Positions 1 to 9,800 of a stretch of 34,181 nt of DNA are shown here, in pieces. Both the position numbers and the translations under genes were made by a program. The stretch comes from an uncultured Prevotellaceae bacterium (GTDB lineage: Bacteria > Bacteroidota > Bacteroidia > Bacteroidales > Bacteroidaceae), in contig CACXXD010000011.1 of NCBI GenBank assembly GCA_902771445.1, forward strand, positions 1-34,181, in the 5' to 3' direction. The first letter of the stretch is position 1; each line of letters starts with the position of its first letter. Below the pieces are notes generated by a model. The model was given only the letters and a program-made list of their open reading frames with translations. It was not told where the DNA came from and did not search any database.

Positions 1-39
1 CAGAACTTTCCCTATATTCAAATTGAAGAGTATTAAAAT

Positions 40-1242
40 ATGAATACTATTTACAATCAACTGAAGGAGTCTCCATTGTTGTACCTGTCTGGAGGTTCTA
101 AAGAATTGTTTCACAGCAATTTCCTCTATTGGCTGGGAATGAACTATCGAGACTCGTTCCAAGAGTTAATGACCAAAATGTGCTGTATCAATGCTCCGTG
201 GCCAGAGGGTTGGACGATTAGGCGGGAATATCGGCATATGGATCTTTGTATTACATACAAGAAAGAAACAGGAATAACACGCAAAAAGAAAACCGTTAGT
301 GAGGAATGTGCTTTCATCATATTAGAAAACAAAGTCAAAAGCCTTCCTGACTTGATGCAACTACGCAGATATGAGCATGTGTATGATGATCACGACAACG
401 GTTGTACATACGCATACGCTGTTCTATCATTGATAAAAGATTTCCCTGGTCAGAAGTATTTGAATGAAAACACGCGTTGGCAGCTTCATCACTATGATGA
501 ATTGGCAAAGTTTATAAGAGAATGTTGCCCTGATGATGTTATTCTCACAGAGCACCGTCTTTATATCCACGACTATTGCCAGTTCGTTGAAAACCTAAGT
601 AAATTGGCCGAAGGATGGATTATTGAAGAACAATTGTCATTTCTATCCCCATGCGAGAACCTGCATGAATTGAGGCTAAATGATATCTATGAAAAAGTAC
701 GCTATGCACAGACTGCAGCCTTGCTTGCTGAGCGGTTAAAGCCCATATTGGATAATATGGACTCTGAAGAGGAAAAGGTTGTGCTTGGCATGAGCAATAC
801 GGATGTCATTCTGAGACGTGGACGTGAGGATGCTGATGAAATTCTAGGTTTTTATGGCTGCCCTGAGGCAAAGCCCTTCGGACAGGTGTTCATAGGTAGC
901 GGCATGAGTCATGGTGTCGGGCTGGTAGAGGCTAAGATAAAAATTACAGAGGATTGTTGTCTTGTCATTCAGGTTCAAGGTAATCACTACTGTCATGCTA
1001 TAGAACGTGAAAACATTTTTGAAAAAACGGGGAAACTCTCTATGCTACAGCTAATGTTCATGAACTTTGGATTTGGCGGATTGAAAGAAAGGTTAGCGGA
1101 AGCTGATTCGGAAATATGTTACTATAAGACAGGTTTTGTTTACAGGTGGCAAAAGGTTCTGCCTTCACATACCGTAGCTGACATCATAGATGCTATGAGT
1201 ACTGACATTATTGAAATAATGTACCAGAGAGGAAGTGTGTAA
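40..1242 (+). CDS. PD-(D/E)XK nuclease superfamily protein (PDDEXK_4-like)
   Basis: A 400-residue protein with the layout of the PD-(D/E)XK nuclease superfamily. Visible motifs in order are an early acidic residue in KELFHSNFLYWL (E22), D68 in HMDLCI, the core ExK in IILENKVKS (E96 and K98), and a following Q107 in LMQLRRYEH. The spacing of the last three, and the Q-x2-R-Y after the ExK, match the PF14281-type group. These residues would bind metal and cleave DNA. The C-terminal half (about 200-400) has no motif I recognise. No methyltransferase or helicase is adjacent, so it is not an obvious restriction partner; an orphan defence role is inference only. It ends just before an integrase remnant, which suggests it arrived with, or sits at the edge of, a former mobile element. 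The start is the first ATG, after an A-rich stretch; the upstream context is cut by the window edge. Confidence 0.75.
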   Translation: MNTIYNQLKESPLLYLSGGSKELFHSNFLYWLGMNYRDSFQELMTKMCCINAPWPEGWTIRREYRHMDLCITYKKETGITRKKKTVSEECAFIILENKVKSLPDLMQLRRYEHVYDDHDNGCTYAYAVLSLIKDFPGQKYLNENTRWQLHHYDELAKFIRECCPDDVILTEHRLYIHDYCQFVENLSKLAEGWIIEEQLSFLSPCENLHELRLNDIYEKVRYAQTAALLAERLKPILDNMDSEEEKVVLGMSNTDVILRRGREDADEILGFYGCPEAKPFGQVFIGSGMSHGVGLVEAKIKITEDCCLVIQVQGNHYCHAIERENIFEKTGKLSMLQLMFMNFGFGGLKERLAEADSEICYYKTGFVYRWQKVLPSHTVADIIDAMSTDIIEIMYQRGSV

Positions 1243-1263
1243 TACTATTCAACTTGGCCTCTG

Positions 1264-1493
1264 CTAGTTATACCTTGTCTTTCTATTTGATGGGAATCTT
1301 GTCCTATTCTGTAGACCTTTTGCACTGTTGCCCTTCACGTCCCACATGTCAAGTGGTATAGTCTTCTTACAACTGAACTGCGACTGAGTGCCGTTAATCG
1401 TTACCCTGCCCATGATAACCCTGCATTATAGCCGCCCCTTACCAAGGGGCTCAAAATGTTCACATAGAACAGAATGTTAAAAGTACTTCTCAT
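1264..1493 (-). pseudogene. Tyrosine recombinase (integrase) N-terminal fragment, frameshifted
   Basis: Reading leftward, ATG at 1493 opens MRSTFNILFYVNI and runs to a stop at 1401. A second frame from 1413 to 1264 continues with MGRVTINGTQSQFSCKK, then IPLDMWDVKGNSAKG. Together these are the typical N-terminal arm-DNA-binding region (Arm-DNA-bind_5 type) of Bacteroidota site-specific recombinases, split by a frameshift near 1413. The SAM-like core-binding and catalytic domains are absent, because the neighbouring gene ends at 1242. A possible leftward promoter box TAGTTTTG lies at 1530-1523. The rest of the 525-bp gap between genes (1494-1767) shows only the promoter of the next gene. The family call comes from recognising this arm sequence. 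Confidence 0.7.
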
Positions 1494-1717
1494 GTTTCTT
1501 ACTCTTTTTTTTAATTTGGCTGCAAAACTACTATTTCTTTTGGCATCCATCGCTATGCAAAATATAGCAGTTTGTGGAATAAGAACGGGTTACGATTTGG
1601 CAACCTAACTCCTTCACCAATCTTCTCCAATTTGCTTTTTGACCCAATTCGAACTTCTTCATTCTTCCCCGTCTTGCCTTTATTTTAGGCCGAATTGCGT
1701 TAATCTTCCAAAATCGC

Positions 1718-1748
1718 TTCGTTACAACAACTTTTTTTCGTAACTTTG
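1718..1748 (+). promoter_or_regulatory. Bacteroidota-type promoter for the ABC-F gene
   Basis: TAACTTTG at 1741-1748 fits the TAnnTTTG -7 box of the Bacteroidota primary sigma factor. A weak -33 box TTCG at 1718-1721 lies 19 bases upstream. The start codon is 20 bases downstream. Confidence 0.7.
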
Positions 1749-1767
1749 CATATATTTTTTATATTTA

Positions 1768-3708
1768 ATGATTGCTGTTGAAGGATTAAAAGTTGAATTT
1801 GGGGTCAAACCCTTGTTCAGTGATGCGAGTTTTGTTATTAACGATCGTGACCGCATAGCACTGGTTGGCAAGAATGGTGCCGGCAAGTCGACTATGCTGA
1901 AGATACTCTGTGGCAAAGAACATCCGACGGCTGGTACGGTCAACGTGCCGACAGATACCACTATCGGCTATTTGCCGCAGGTCATGATTCTGCAGGATGA
2001 TACCACCGTGCGTGAAGAGGCTCAGAAAGCCTTTGCCGACATTCAGAAAGTGAAGGACCGCATAGACAGGATGGAACGCCAGCTCAATGAGCGCACCGAC
2101 TATGAGAGTGAGTCGTATATGGCTCTGGTGGAGAAGTTCACTACAGAGCATGAGCGCTACCAGATGCTGGGCGCCGAAGGCTATGAGGCGGAGATTGAGC
2201 GCACCTTGCTCGGGCTCGGCTTCCTGCGCACAGACCTTGAACGGCCTACCAGCGAGTTCTCGGGTGGCTGGCGCATGCGTATCGAACTGGCCAAGATCTT
2301 GTTGCGCCGTCCTGACGTGCTCTTGCTCGACGAGCCAACCAACCACCTTGACATCGAGTCGATACAATGGCTGGAACAGTTCCTGGCTCAGTCGGCCAGT
2401 GCCGTAGTCTTGGTGAGCCACGACCGTGCCTTTATTAATAATGTGTCGAACAGAACGCTGGAAATCTCCTGTGGAAAAGTGATAGACTATCGGGTGAAGT
2501 ACGATGAATACGTCACTTTGCGCAAGGAGCGCCGCGAACAGCAACTGCGTGCCTATGAGAACCAGCAGAAGGAGATGGCCGACATACGCGACTTTGTTGA
2601 GCGCTTTCGCTATAAGCCCACCAAGGCCGTTCAGGTGCAGCAGCGCCTGCGTCAGTTGGAAAAGATGGTACCCATCGAGATTGACGAGGTGGATAACTCG
2701 GCCATGCACTTGAAGTTCCCTCCCTGCCTGCGTTCGGGCGACTATCCCGTCATTTGCGATGAGGTGAAGAAAGAGTATGCCCATGTGGTGTTTGACCATG
2801 TGAACCTGACCATCAAGCGCGGTGAAAAGGTGGCTTTTGTGGGTAAGAACGGCGAAGGCAAGTCTACCTTGGTGAAGTGCATCATGGGTGAGATACCGTT
2901 TGAAGGCAGTCTGAAAATCGGTCATAACGTTCAAATCGGCTATTTTGCCCAGAATCAGGCGCAGCTGCTCGACGAATCGCTTACCGTGTTTCAGACGATC
3001 GACAATGTTGCCAAGGGCGATGTCAGATTGCGCATCAACGACATTCTCGGTGCTTTCATGTTTGGCGGAGAGGCATCAGACAAGTATGTGAAGGTGCTGA
3101 GTGGCGGCGAACGTAGTCGACTGGCCATGATCCGCCTGCTGCTCGAACCCGTCAACCTGCTGATACTCGACGAGCCGACGAACCATCTGGACATGCCATC
3201 GAAAGATGTGTTGAAGGAAGCCATCAAGGCCTTTGATGGAACCGCCATAATTGTAAGTCACGACCGAGAGTTCCTGGATGGTCTGGTGACCAAAGTCTTC
3301 GAATTTGGCGGTGGAAAAGTGCGCGAGCATATCGGTGGAATCTATGATTTTCTGCAAACAAAGAAAATATCGGAGCTGAACGAGTTGAACAATGCCCCGC
3401 AGTTGAGCAAGGCACCCGTCAGCACAGTCGCCCCCGCTGCCAAAGAGCCTTCGGCATCGACACAGAGTTATGCAGAGCACAAGGAGCAGCAGAAACGCAT
3501 CAAGAAAGCTGAGCGGGCTGTGGAAGACTCCGAACGGAAGATTGCGAAAATGGAAGAACGCTTGAAAGAGCTCGACGAGCTGTTGAGCGATGTGAAAAAT
3601 GCTTCGGACATGACACTGGTGACTGAGTACACCGACACGAAACGCCAGCTCGACGAGGAAGTGGAACGGTGGGAACAGTTGTCGGAGGAACTGGAGTGCA
3701 TCAAGTAA
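1768..3708 (+). CDS. ABC-F family ATP-binding protein
   Basis: A 646-residue soluble protein with two ABC ATPase cassettes and no membrane segments, the hallmark of ABC-F translation factors that act on the ribosome. Cassette 1 has Walker A GKNGAGKST (about 34-42), signature SGGWRMRIELAK (near 166) and Walker B LLLDEPTNHLD (near 188). Cassette 2 has GKNGEGKST (near 359), LSGGERSRLAM (near 444) and a second LILDEPTNHLD. Between them lies a charged helical linker rich in R, E and Q (about 245-300), the position of the P-site tRNA interaction motif in this family. The last 70 residues are a Lys/Glu-rich coiled coil, as in Uup-like members. It could be a housekeeping translation factor or, less likely, an antibiotic-protection protein. 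It has its own promoter and lies 49 bases before the chosen start of pepO. Confidence 0.93.
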   Translation: MIAVEGLKVEFGVKPLFSDASFVINDRDRIALVGKNGAGKSTMLKILCGKEHPTAGTVNVPTDTTIGYLPQVMILQDDTTVREEAQKAFADIQKVKDRIDRMERQLNERTDYESESYMALVEKFTTEHERYQMLGAEGYEAEIERTLLGLGFLRTDLERPTSEFSGGWRMRIELAKILLRRPDVLLLDEPTNHLDIESIQWLEQFLAQSASAVVLVSHDRAFINNVSNRTLEISCGKVIDYRVKYDEYVTLRKERREQQLRAYENQQKEMADIRDFVERFRYKPTKAVQVQQRLRQLEKMVPIEIDEVDNSAMHLKFPPCLRSGDYPVICDEVKKEYAHVVFDHVNLTIKRGEKVAFVGKNGEGKSTLVKCIMGEIPFEGSLKIGHNVQIGYFAQNQAQLLDESLTVFQTIDNVAKGDVRLRINDILGAFMFGGEASDKYVKVLSGGERSRLAMIRLLLEPVNLLILDEPTNHLDMPSKDVLKEAIKAFDGTAIIVSHDREFLDGLVTKVFEFGGGKVREHIGGIYDFLQTKKISELNELNNAPQLSKAPVSTVAPAAKEPSASTQSYAEHKEQQKRIKKAERAVEDSERKIAKMEERLKELDELLSDVKNASDMTLVTEYTDTKRQLDEEVERWEQLSEELECIK

Positions 3709-3757
3709 CAAAACGTTCATTTCAAGGATGAAATATCAAAACATAATTAACATAAAA

Positions 3758-5800
3758 ATGGGAAAACTAAAACTAATGACAACTGCAATGGTATTATCGA
3801 CCATTACGTTAGCAGCAGGGGCGCAGAACGACTTGCGCTCAGGCATCGAGATGTCGAATCTGGACAAGACTGTTCAGCCTGCCAATGATTTCTATCAATA
3901 TGCATGTGGTGGATGGATGAAGAACAATCCGTTGCCAGCATCTTATGCCCGCTATGGTTCGTTCGACCAGTTGGCCGAAAACAACAACAAGCGCATCAAC
4001 GGCATACTCGACGAGCTGTTGCATGGTTCTTATCAGAAAGGCACCATCGAACAGAAACTTTCCGACCTCTACAAACTGGCTATGGATTCGGTTCGCCGTA
4101 ACAACGACGGTGTGAAGCCTGCTATGGAGATGATCAAGAGGATGGAGGCAGCCAAGACAATGGAGCAACTCTTTGAACTGCAAAAGGAGATGGCACCCTA
4201 TGGCGATTCTGAGTTTATGTCGGCCTCTATTGCCGCCGACGAAAAGAATGCCACTCAGAACATTCTGCAAGTGGGGCAGGGTGGTATGACACTCAGAATG
4301 AAAGACTATTATCTTGACAACGATGCTGAAACGGCAAAGATTCGTGAAGCATATAAAGCGCATGTAGTCAGTATGTTCCAGCTGTTTGGCTTTAGCAAGA
4401 GTGCAGCTACAAAGAAGATGAAGAACCTGCTTCGTCTGGAGACAGAACTGGCCAAGGTGTCACGGTCGAGAACCGAACTACGTGACCCGCAGCGCAACTA
4501 CAATAAGACAACTCTGAGGGAATTTGAGAAGAGCTATCCCCACGTGCAGCTGGAGAAGGTGATGAATGCCGCAGGTGTCGACTCGAAGTACATTCAGGAA
4601 CTTATAGTCGGTCAGCCTGAGTTCTTCGCTGGGCTTGACGTGCTGCTGGCCAACATGAAGCCAGCTGAGTATCGCGACTATATGGAGTGGGGCTACATCA
4701 TGTCGGCTGCCAGCTATTTGGACGACAAGACACAAGCCGAAAACTTCAAGTTCTTCGGAACGGTGATGACTGGCAGGCAGGCCGATCATCCCCTCTGGCG
4801 CAGGGCTACAACCCAGTTGGAAGGACAGATGGGACAGGCTCTTGGCAGAATCTATGTGCAGAAGTACTTCCCCTCGACCTCAAAGGAGCGCATGTTGCAG
4901 CTGGTGAAGAATCTGCAGATAGCCCTTGGCGAGCGTATCGCAGCACAAGACTGGATGAGCGACTCGACCAAGGTAAACGCCTTGTTGAAACTGAACACCT
5001 TCTATGTGAAAGTGGGCTATCCCGACAAGTGGATCGACATGAGCCGTCTTGCCATCAATCCCAGCGAGTCCTACTTCTATAACATCATGCAGTGCAGAAA
5101 GTTCTGGCATGAGTATTCTATTGAGCATCAGGCCGGTAAGCCCGTTGACCGCGATGATTGGTACATGTATCCGCAGACCGTAAACGCCTACTATAATCCG
5201 ACAACTAACGAAATCTGTTTCCCTGCCGGCATCTTGCAGTACCCCTTCTTCGACCCAACTGCCGACGATGCATTTAACTATGGTGCCATTGGCGTAGTGA
5301 TTGGCCACGAGATGACTCACGGCTTCGACGATCAGGGCCGACAGTTCGACAAGGACGGCAACATGCACGACTGGTGGGCGCCGTCGGATGGCGAACAGTT
5401 CAAGGAGCGCACAGACCGCTATGCCGATTTCTTCTCGGCCATCAAAGTCCTGCCCGACCTGAATGCCAACGGTCGTCTGACCCTTGGCGAGAATCTGGCC
5501 GACCACGGTGGACTGCAGGTGGCATACACTGCGTTTAAGAATGCCACAAAGAGCAAGGCACTGCCAGTTCTGGACGGTCTGACCCCTGAGCAGCGATTCT
5601 TCATTGCCTACGCTGGAGTGTGGGCAAACAACATCACAGAGGCAGAAATCAGGAACCGCACCAAGAGCGATCCCCACTCACTGGGCATGTGGCGTGTCAA
5701 TGGAGCATTGCCCCATATTGACGCGTGGTACGATGCTTTTGGCGTGAAACAAGGCGACAAAATGTATCTGCCCAAGGACAAGCGTCTGCCATTGTGGTAA
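3758..5800 (+). CDS. pepO: M13 family metallopeptidase (PepO/neprilysin-like)
   Basis: A zinc endopeptidase of the neprilysin family, expected outside the cytoplasm, cutting oligopeptides. It carries the zinc motif HEMTH (near residue 517) and the second motif ENLADHGG (near 577) that supplies the third ligand. It also has NAYYNP substrate-binding residues, the N-terminal YQYACGGWM region, and a C-terminal tryptophan, all typical. About 680 residues is the normal family length. I place the start at the ATG at 3758, giving MGKLKLMTTAMVL and a signal peptide ending near AGA-QN. An in-frame ATG at 3728 would add ten polar residues before the signal. The gene probably shares the ABC-F transcript, as no good promoter box is seen between them. 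A strong terminator follows at 5824-5850. Confidence 0.93.
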   Translation: MGKLKLMTTAMVLSTITLAAGAQNDLRSGIEMSNLDKTVQPANDFYQYACGGWMKNNPLPASYARYGSFDQLAENNNKRINGILDELLHGSYQKGTIEQKLSDLYKLAMDSVRRNNDGVKPAMEMIKRMEAAKTMEQLFELQKEMAPYGDSEFMSASIAADEKNATQNILQVGQGGMTLRMKDYYLDNDAETAKIREAYKAHVVSMFQLFGFSKSAATKKMKNLLRLETELAKVSRSRTELRDPQRNYNKTTLREFEKSYPHVQLEKVMNAAGVDSKYIQELIVGQPEFFAGLDVLLANMKPAEYRDYMEWGYIMSAASYLDDKTQAENFKFFGTVMTGRQADHPLWRRATTQLEGQMGQALGRIYVQKYFPSTSKERMLQLVKNLQIALGERIAAQDWMSDSTKVNALLKLNTFYVKVGYPDKWIDMSRLAINPSESYFYNIMQCRKFWHEYSIEHQAGKPVDRDDWYMYPQTVNAYYNPTTNEICFPAGILQYPFFDPTADDAFNYGAIGVVIGHEMTHGFDDQGRQFDKDGNMHDWWAPSDGEQFKERTDRYADFFSAIKVLPDLNANGRLTLGENLADHGGLQVAYTAFKNATKSKALPVLDGLTPEQRFFIAYAGVWANNITEAEIRNRTKSDPHSLGMWRVNGALPHIDAWYDAFGVKQGDKMYLPKDKRLPLW

Positions 5801-5823
5801 AAATGTTCAGAAAATATGCAAGA

Positions 5824-5850
5824 CCGTCGCAAATTTTGCGGCGGTTTTTT
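5824..5850 (+). terminator. Rho-independent terminator after pepO
   Basis: Stem CCGTCGC (5824-5830) pairs with GCGGCGG (5838-5844), including one G-U pair. The AAATTTT loop can extend the stem by two pairs. Six T residues follow at 5845-5850. It separates pepO from the long operon downstream. Confidence 0.9.
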
Positions 5851-5852
5851 CG

Positions 5853-5880
5853 TTTGTTTCATCTGTTTTCATTATCTTTG
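5853..5880 (+). promoter_or_regulatory. Promoter of the zinc-ribbon/kinase operon
   Basis: TATCTTTG at 5873-5880 is a clean TAnnTTTG -7 box. A TTTG at 5853-5856 is the best -33 candidate, but its 16-base spacing is shorter than the usual 19-21. The first start codon of the operon is at 5909. It is the only good promoter seen before 18322, so it may drive all eight genes. Confidence 0.7.
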
Positions 5881-5908
5881 CAAAATATTTTAGCTAAAAT
5901 GTGTTGTT

Positions 5909-6823
5909 ATGACCGATGAAAGAACTCAGGGCACTGACTTCGGCCAGCGTCAAAGGGTACAGAAAGCACCCGACATTCAGACATCGCAACAGCTGCAACA
6001 GGTTCAGCAGCAGGGCGCAGTAGTGTGTCCCAACTGTGGAGCCATGAACGCAGAGGATGCCCAGAACTGTGCTTCGTGTGGCGCACATCTGAAAGGTGCT
6101 GTGTGTCCTCATTGTGGATGTGCGATTGATGTCGATGCCGACTTCTGCGAAGTGTGCCATCATTATATACGAAAAGACGTTTGCTCGTTCTGCGGCTCGC
6201 CCCTGAGGCAGGAAGACTCATTCTGCCCGGAGTGCGGTTCACCGCGTGGAGGTATCGTCTGTCCCACCTGCCACACGCTGAACGACTTTGCATTCTGCAA
6301 ACAATGCGGAACACCGTTGACCGATGAGGCTCGTCTGCTGCTGGCGCAGGTAAAGCAGATGCCAGAATATCAGGAAATGGTAAAACTGGCTCGCGAATAC
6401 GACGAGCTGACGATGGAACAGCCTTACGAGACGGAGCGAGATGCTAGCCGCGACCTGGCTATGCAACAGTTTCGCGAACGCGTGTTGAGGCTTCTGGCCC
6501 AGGACAACGGCATTGCCTTGCCCATTATTCCGAAGGTTGAAAAGATGCGCATGTCGAAGGAAGAACTGAAGGCAAAGAAGAACGAAAAGCTTGAACAACT
6601 GGCGGCATTGCTGGAAAAGATGCAGATTCCATCCTCGCCGTCGCCAGTACACGTGCGCAACTATGCTATGGCGCAGAAACCTGCCGGAGTAAGACTTGCC
6701 TGGGTGTGCAACTGGAAACATGCCATGCATAGCAGTCCGTGTGGTTGTGCAAAGCCACAGATGGGCGGCAAATGGGTGATCTTAGGCAAGGGAAGCAAAC
6801 AAGAAATCAAAGACGATCTGTAA
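5909..6823 (+). CDS. Protein with four tandem zinc ribbons and a Cys/His C-terminal motif
   Basis: A 304-residue protein with eight CxxC knuckles forming four consecutive zinc ribbons: C40/C57, C66/C83, C92/C109 and C118/C133 mark the knuckle starts. A helical, charged segment (about 140-250) follows, and then a short Cys/His motif: VCNWKHAMHSSPCGC with C267, H271, H274, C278 and C280, followed by GGKW. There is no signal peptide or membrane segment. No catalytic residues are seen, so an adaptor or scaffold role is likely. It is the first gene of the kinase/AAA+/FHA/PP2C operon and ends 19 bases before the kinase. Two other operon members also carry N-terminal zinc ribbons, so the ribbons may be the shared docking surface. 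The end motif looks like a separate small metal-binding domain; I do not recognise the protein as a named family. Confidence 0.85.
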   Translation: MTDERTQGTDFGQRQRVQKAPDIQTSQQLQQVQQQGAVVCPNCGAMNAEDAQNCASCGAHLKGAVCPHCGCAIDVDADFCEVCHHYIRKDVCSFCGSPLRQEDSFCPECGSPRGGIVCPTCHTLNDFAFCKQCGTPLTDEARLLLAQVKQMPEYQEMVKLAREYDELTMEQPYETERDASRDLAMQQFRERVLRLLAQDNGIALPIIPKVEKMRMSKEELKAKKNEKLEQLAALLEKMQIPSSPSPVHVRNYAMAQKPAGVRLAWVCNWKHAMHSSPCGCAKPQMGGKWVILGKGSKQEIKDDL

Positions 6824-6842
6824 TTTTTATTCTTAAATCTTC

Positions 6843-9800
6843 ATGAGCGATAGCATTAATGATATGGACCAGACCACACGTGGTGGAATGGATATGCCTG
6901 TTCTTGGTGGCCCGATGGCTGGCGACCGAACGGTGATAGCCGATCGGACAGTACTTGCCGACCGGACGATCGTTGCCGATAAAACAGTTGCCTACTCTGC
7001 CCAACAAAATGCTGGCAATCCTGTCGACAACACCTTGCGAATAGACGGGCAAAAGCCTGTGGATAATGCGCCCGTTGAGCACGCAGGGCAGGTGTTCACA
7101 CTGAAAGGCGAACAGTATTGGCTCGTGCGTTCTTTGAGCGAGAACTCTGGCGAGGCTCAGGTCTTTCTGGTGAATCATGGAGGAAAGGAATATGTGCTGA
7201 AGGTCTATTATCCCAATTATGACATCAACAAGAAGCTGATGCGACGCATCTACAGCTTTCAGTTCGAGATGGTGGTCAAGCTCTACGATTTCGGCAAGAT
7301 GTATGTAGACGGAAAGCACCGCTGCTATGAACTGATGGAGTATCTGCAGGGAGGCACCCTTCAGGAGTATCATCTGGACGGTGATTTCAATAAGTTCCGT
7401 CGCATCACCCTTCAGGCTGCCGCTGCGCTGGATTATTGCCATCGCAACAGTATTCTTCATAAAGACATCAAGCCAGCCAATTATTTCTTCAGAGACAAGG
7501 ACCATTCACAGCTTGTGCTGGGCGACTTCGGCATTTCGGTATTGATGGAGAATGATGCCAAAGTCTACCGCACGACACAGGCACGCACCCCCATCTTTGC
7601 AGCTCCGGAGATGTACACCGACGTGATTGACGGTGAAGTGGAAATCACGGCAGCTGCCGACTTCTATTCTCTGGGCATAACGCTGTTTGCCTTGTGGCTG
7701 GGCGAGAACCCGATGAGCTCGAACGAGCGCCTGATGATGCGCCAGAAGAACGAGGGACGCTTGCCAAGACTCGACGAACTGCCTGCCCAGGTGCGACAGC
7801 TCATACAGGGACTTACGGTCGTTAACTATGAGAAGCGCTGGAAGTACGACGAGGTGGAGCGCTGGTTCCTGGGCGAGAATGTTCCCGTGGATGTCTCGTC
7901 GCCCTATCTGCGCTACAGAACGTTCATAGTAGACCCCGATAAGAACCTGATAGCAGACAACTTACATGATCTCGTTCCGCTGTTGGTGAAAAACGAAAGT
8001 CTGGCTGTCAACTATCTCTATGATGGCCGAATTGCTACATGGCTGGAGAATTGTGGCAACACAAAACTGGCTTTAGCCCTGAAGGACATCGTTTCCAATC
8101 GGTATCCAGTTGACCATAAGGCGGGACTGATGGCAGCCATCTACGCTATGGAGCCAAGCTATCCTTACTATGACGTGCAGGACGAACCATGCGATGATGT
8201 GCATGGCATCGCCCTCTCGCTCATCAGCAATAAAGAGCGTTATGCACTCGACTTGCAGAACGTCAACGACCGCCTATTTATCTGGCTGGAAAGTCATACG
8301 GATGTCGACGTCAAGCGCATACAGTCGTACTTCACTCCCGATGCCAATCCTCATGTGGCGGTGATGAGGACAGTTTATGAGATAGACCCTGACGTGCCTC
8401 TTCTGGCGAAATATCCTTCGGCTACCATCGGTGAAATCGTGAAGTCTTTCGGCTCAATAGAAGTGACCGAAGAGGACGAATGGCACTCCTTGCTTGATGG
8501 CAGGCTGTTGTCGTGGATGTACAGCCATGAGGACGTGATGGCATGCGAGGCACTGCGTATCATGACGCAAGACCAGCCGTATTCGTTGTCGCTGGCCTAC
8601 AAGGTGCTCTACAATATTGACCGCTCGGCTGCCTACGACCTGCAATCGGCCTGCACACAGGCTCAGATCGGCGAATACCTGTCGAAGCTCTTGCAGTCGC
8701 AGCAGCATACGCCTAATAATGAACTGGCTGTGGTGATGGGCGATTTTGTGGACCCAGACGGACGGTTCAACTATTATGCACAGTTGCACGGATGGCATCA
8801 GGAGATTGCCGATGCTGCTAGTTGCTTTGACATGAATGCTACGGAGAATGTGGAACGTCTGAGTGCCTATGATATGCACACGGCTCTCTACCGCTTCTGT
8901 AGAATACTGGGCGCAACACCCGTCTATTTATTGCCTGACGGAACAGAGCTCAGATCACCCAATGACATGGAAGACAAGCAGTTGGCCAATGTCATTCGAG
9001 GAGAACTTCGCACGGGTGCATTGCATCAGTGGCTGTCGGTCTTCTATCATGAAGACCCAACTCGCGATTTTGCCGAGGAGTACAGTTATGAGCATGAACT
9101 TGAGAACTGGGTGGTTGCCTTAGGCAGGTATGACGTGCAGCAATTGTACTATAAGCGCTACATGAAAGCCAAGGAAGACACATCCGAACGCATCTCTGAG
9201 GTGCGTCACGACTGGAACTATGCTCATTATCGTGAGAAAATCTTCCGCTATATCTTCTATGGCTTTGCTTCAGTCTGGATGCTCTTGATTCTGATTTTCG
9301 GAATTGAGAATCACAATCTTCTGATAGATCATCCTAATCTTACCATCTTGTTGCCTCTGGGGGGCATGACCGGCATCATTGTGGCCACTCGTTCTTATTT
9401 TGGTGGCTTCGGCCCGTTCCTCTCCTTCCTCTTCGGACTCATCGGCATTTTTACTGCTTACATTCCGATATGGGTACTGAAGTTTGTGGAGTCGTGGCAA
9501 CCGTCGCTCTTCAGTGTAGCCATTATCGTGCTGTCACTTATATATGTGGTGGTATGCTACTTCACGGATTTCAAGAAAGACGACCAGGGCAATTCGGCCA
9601 TGATACAGGAGATTTTGAATTCCGAAGATATTAACACGTCGTTGCTCGAACCTCTTTACTATACATTCAAGACAAAATCGCACAGATACAAGAGTTCGAA
9701 ATTTGGGTTGCTCGATGACATATCCAATCAGGTCAGCAGCATTTCGGGGGAGACGGTCATCCACTATCTCTTGTGGAGCTTGGTCTTCATTGTGCTCATT

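Noticed and set aside
1786-2934. A 382-codon minus-strand open frame opposite the ABC-F gene
   Set aside because: It lies wholly antisense to a clear ABC-F protein, shows no family motif and follows from codon bias of the real gene. Similar frames opposite pepO, the AAA+ gene and dcp were dropped for the same reason.
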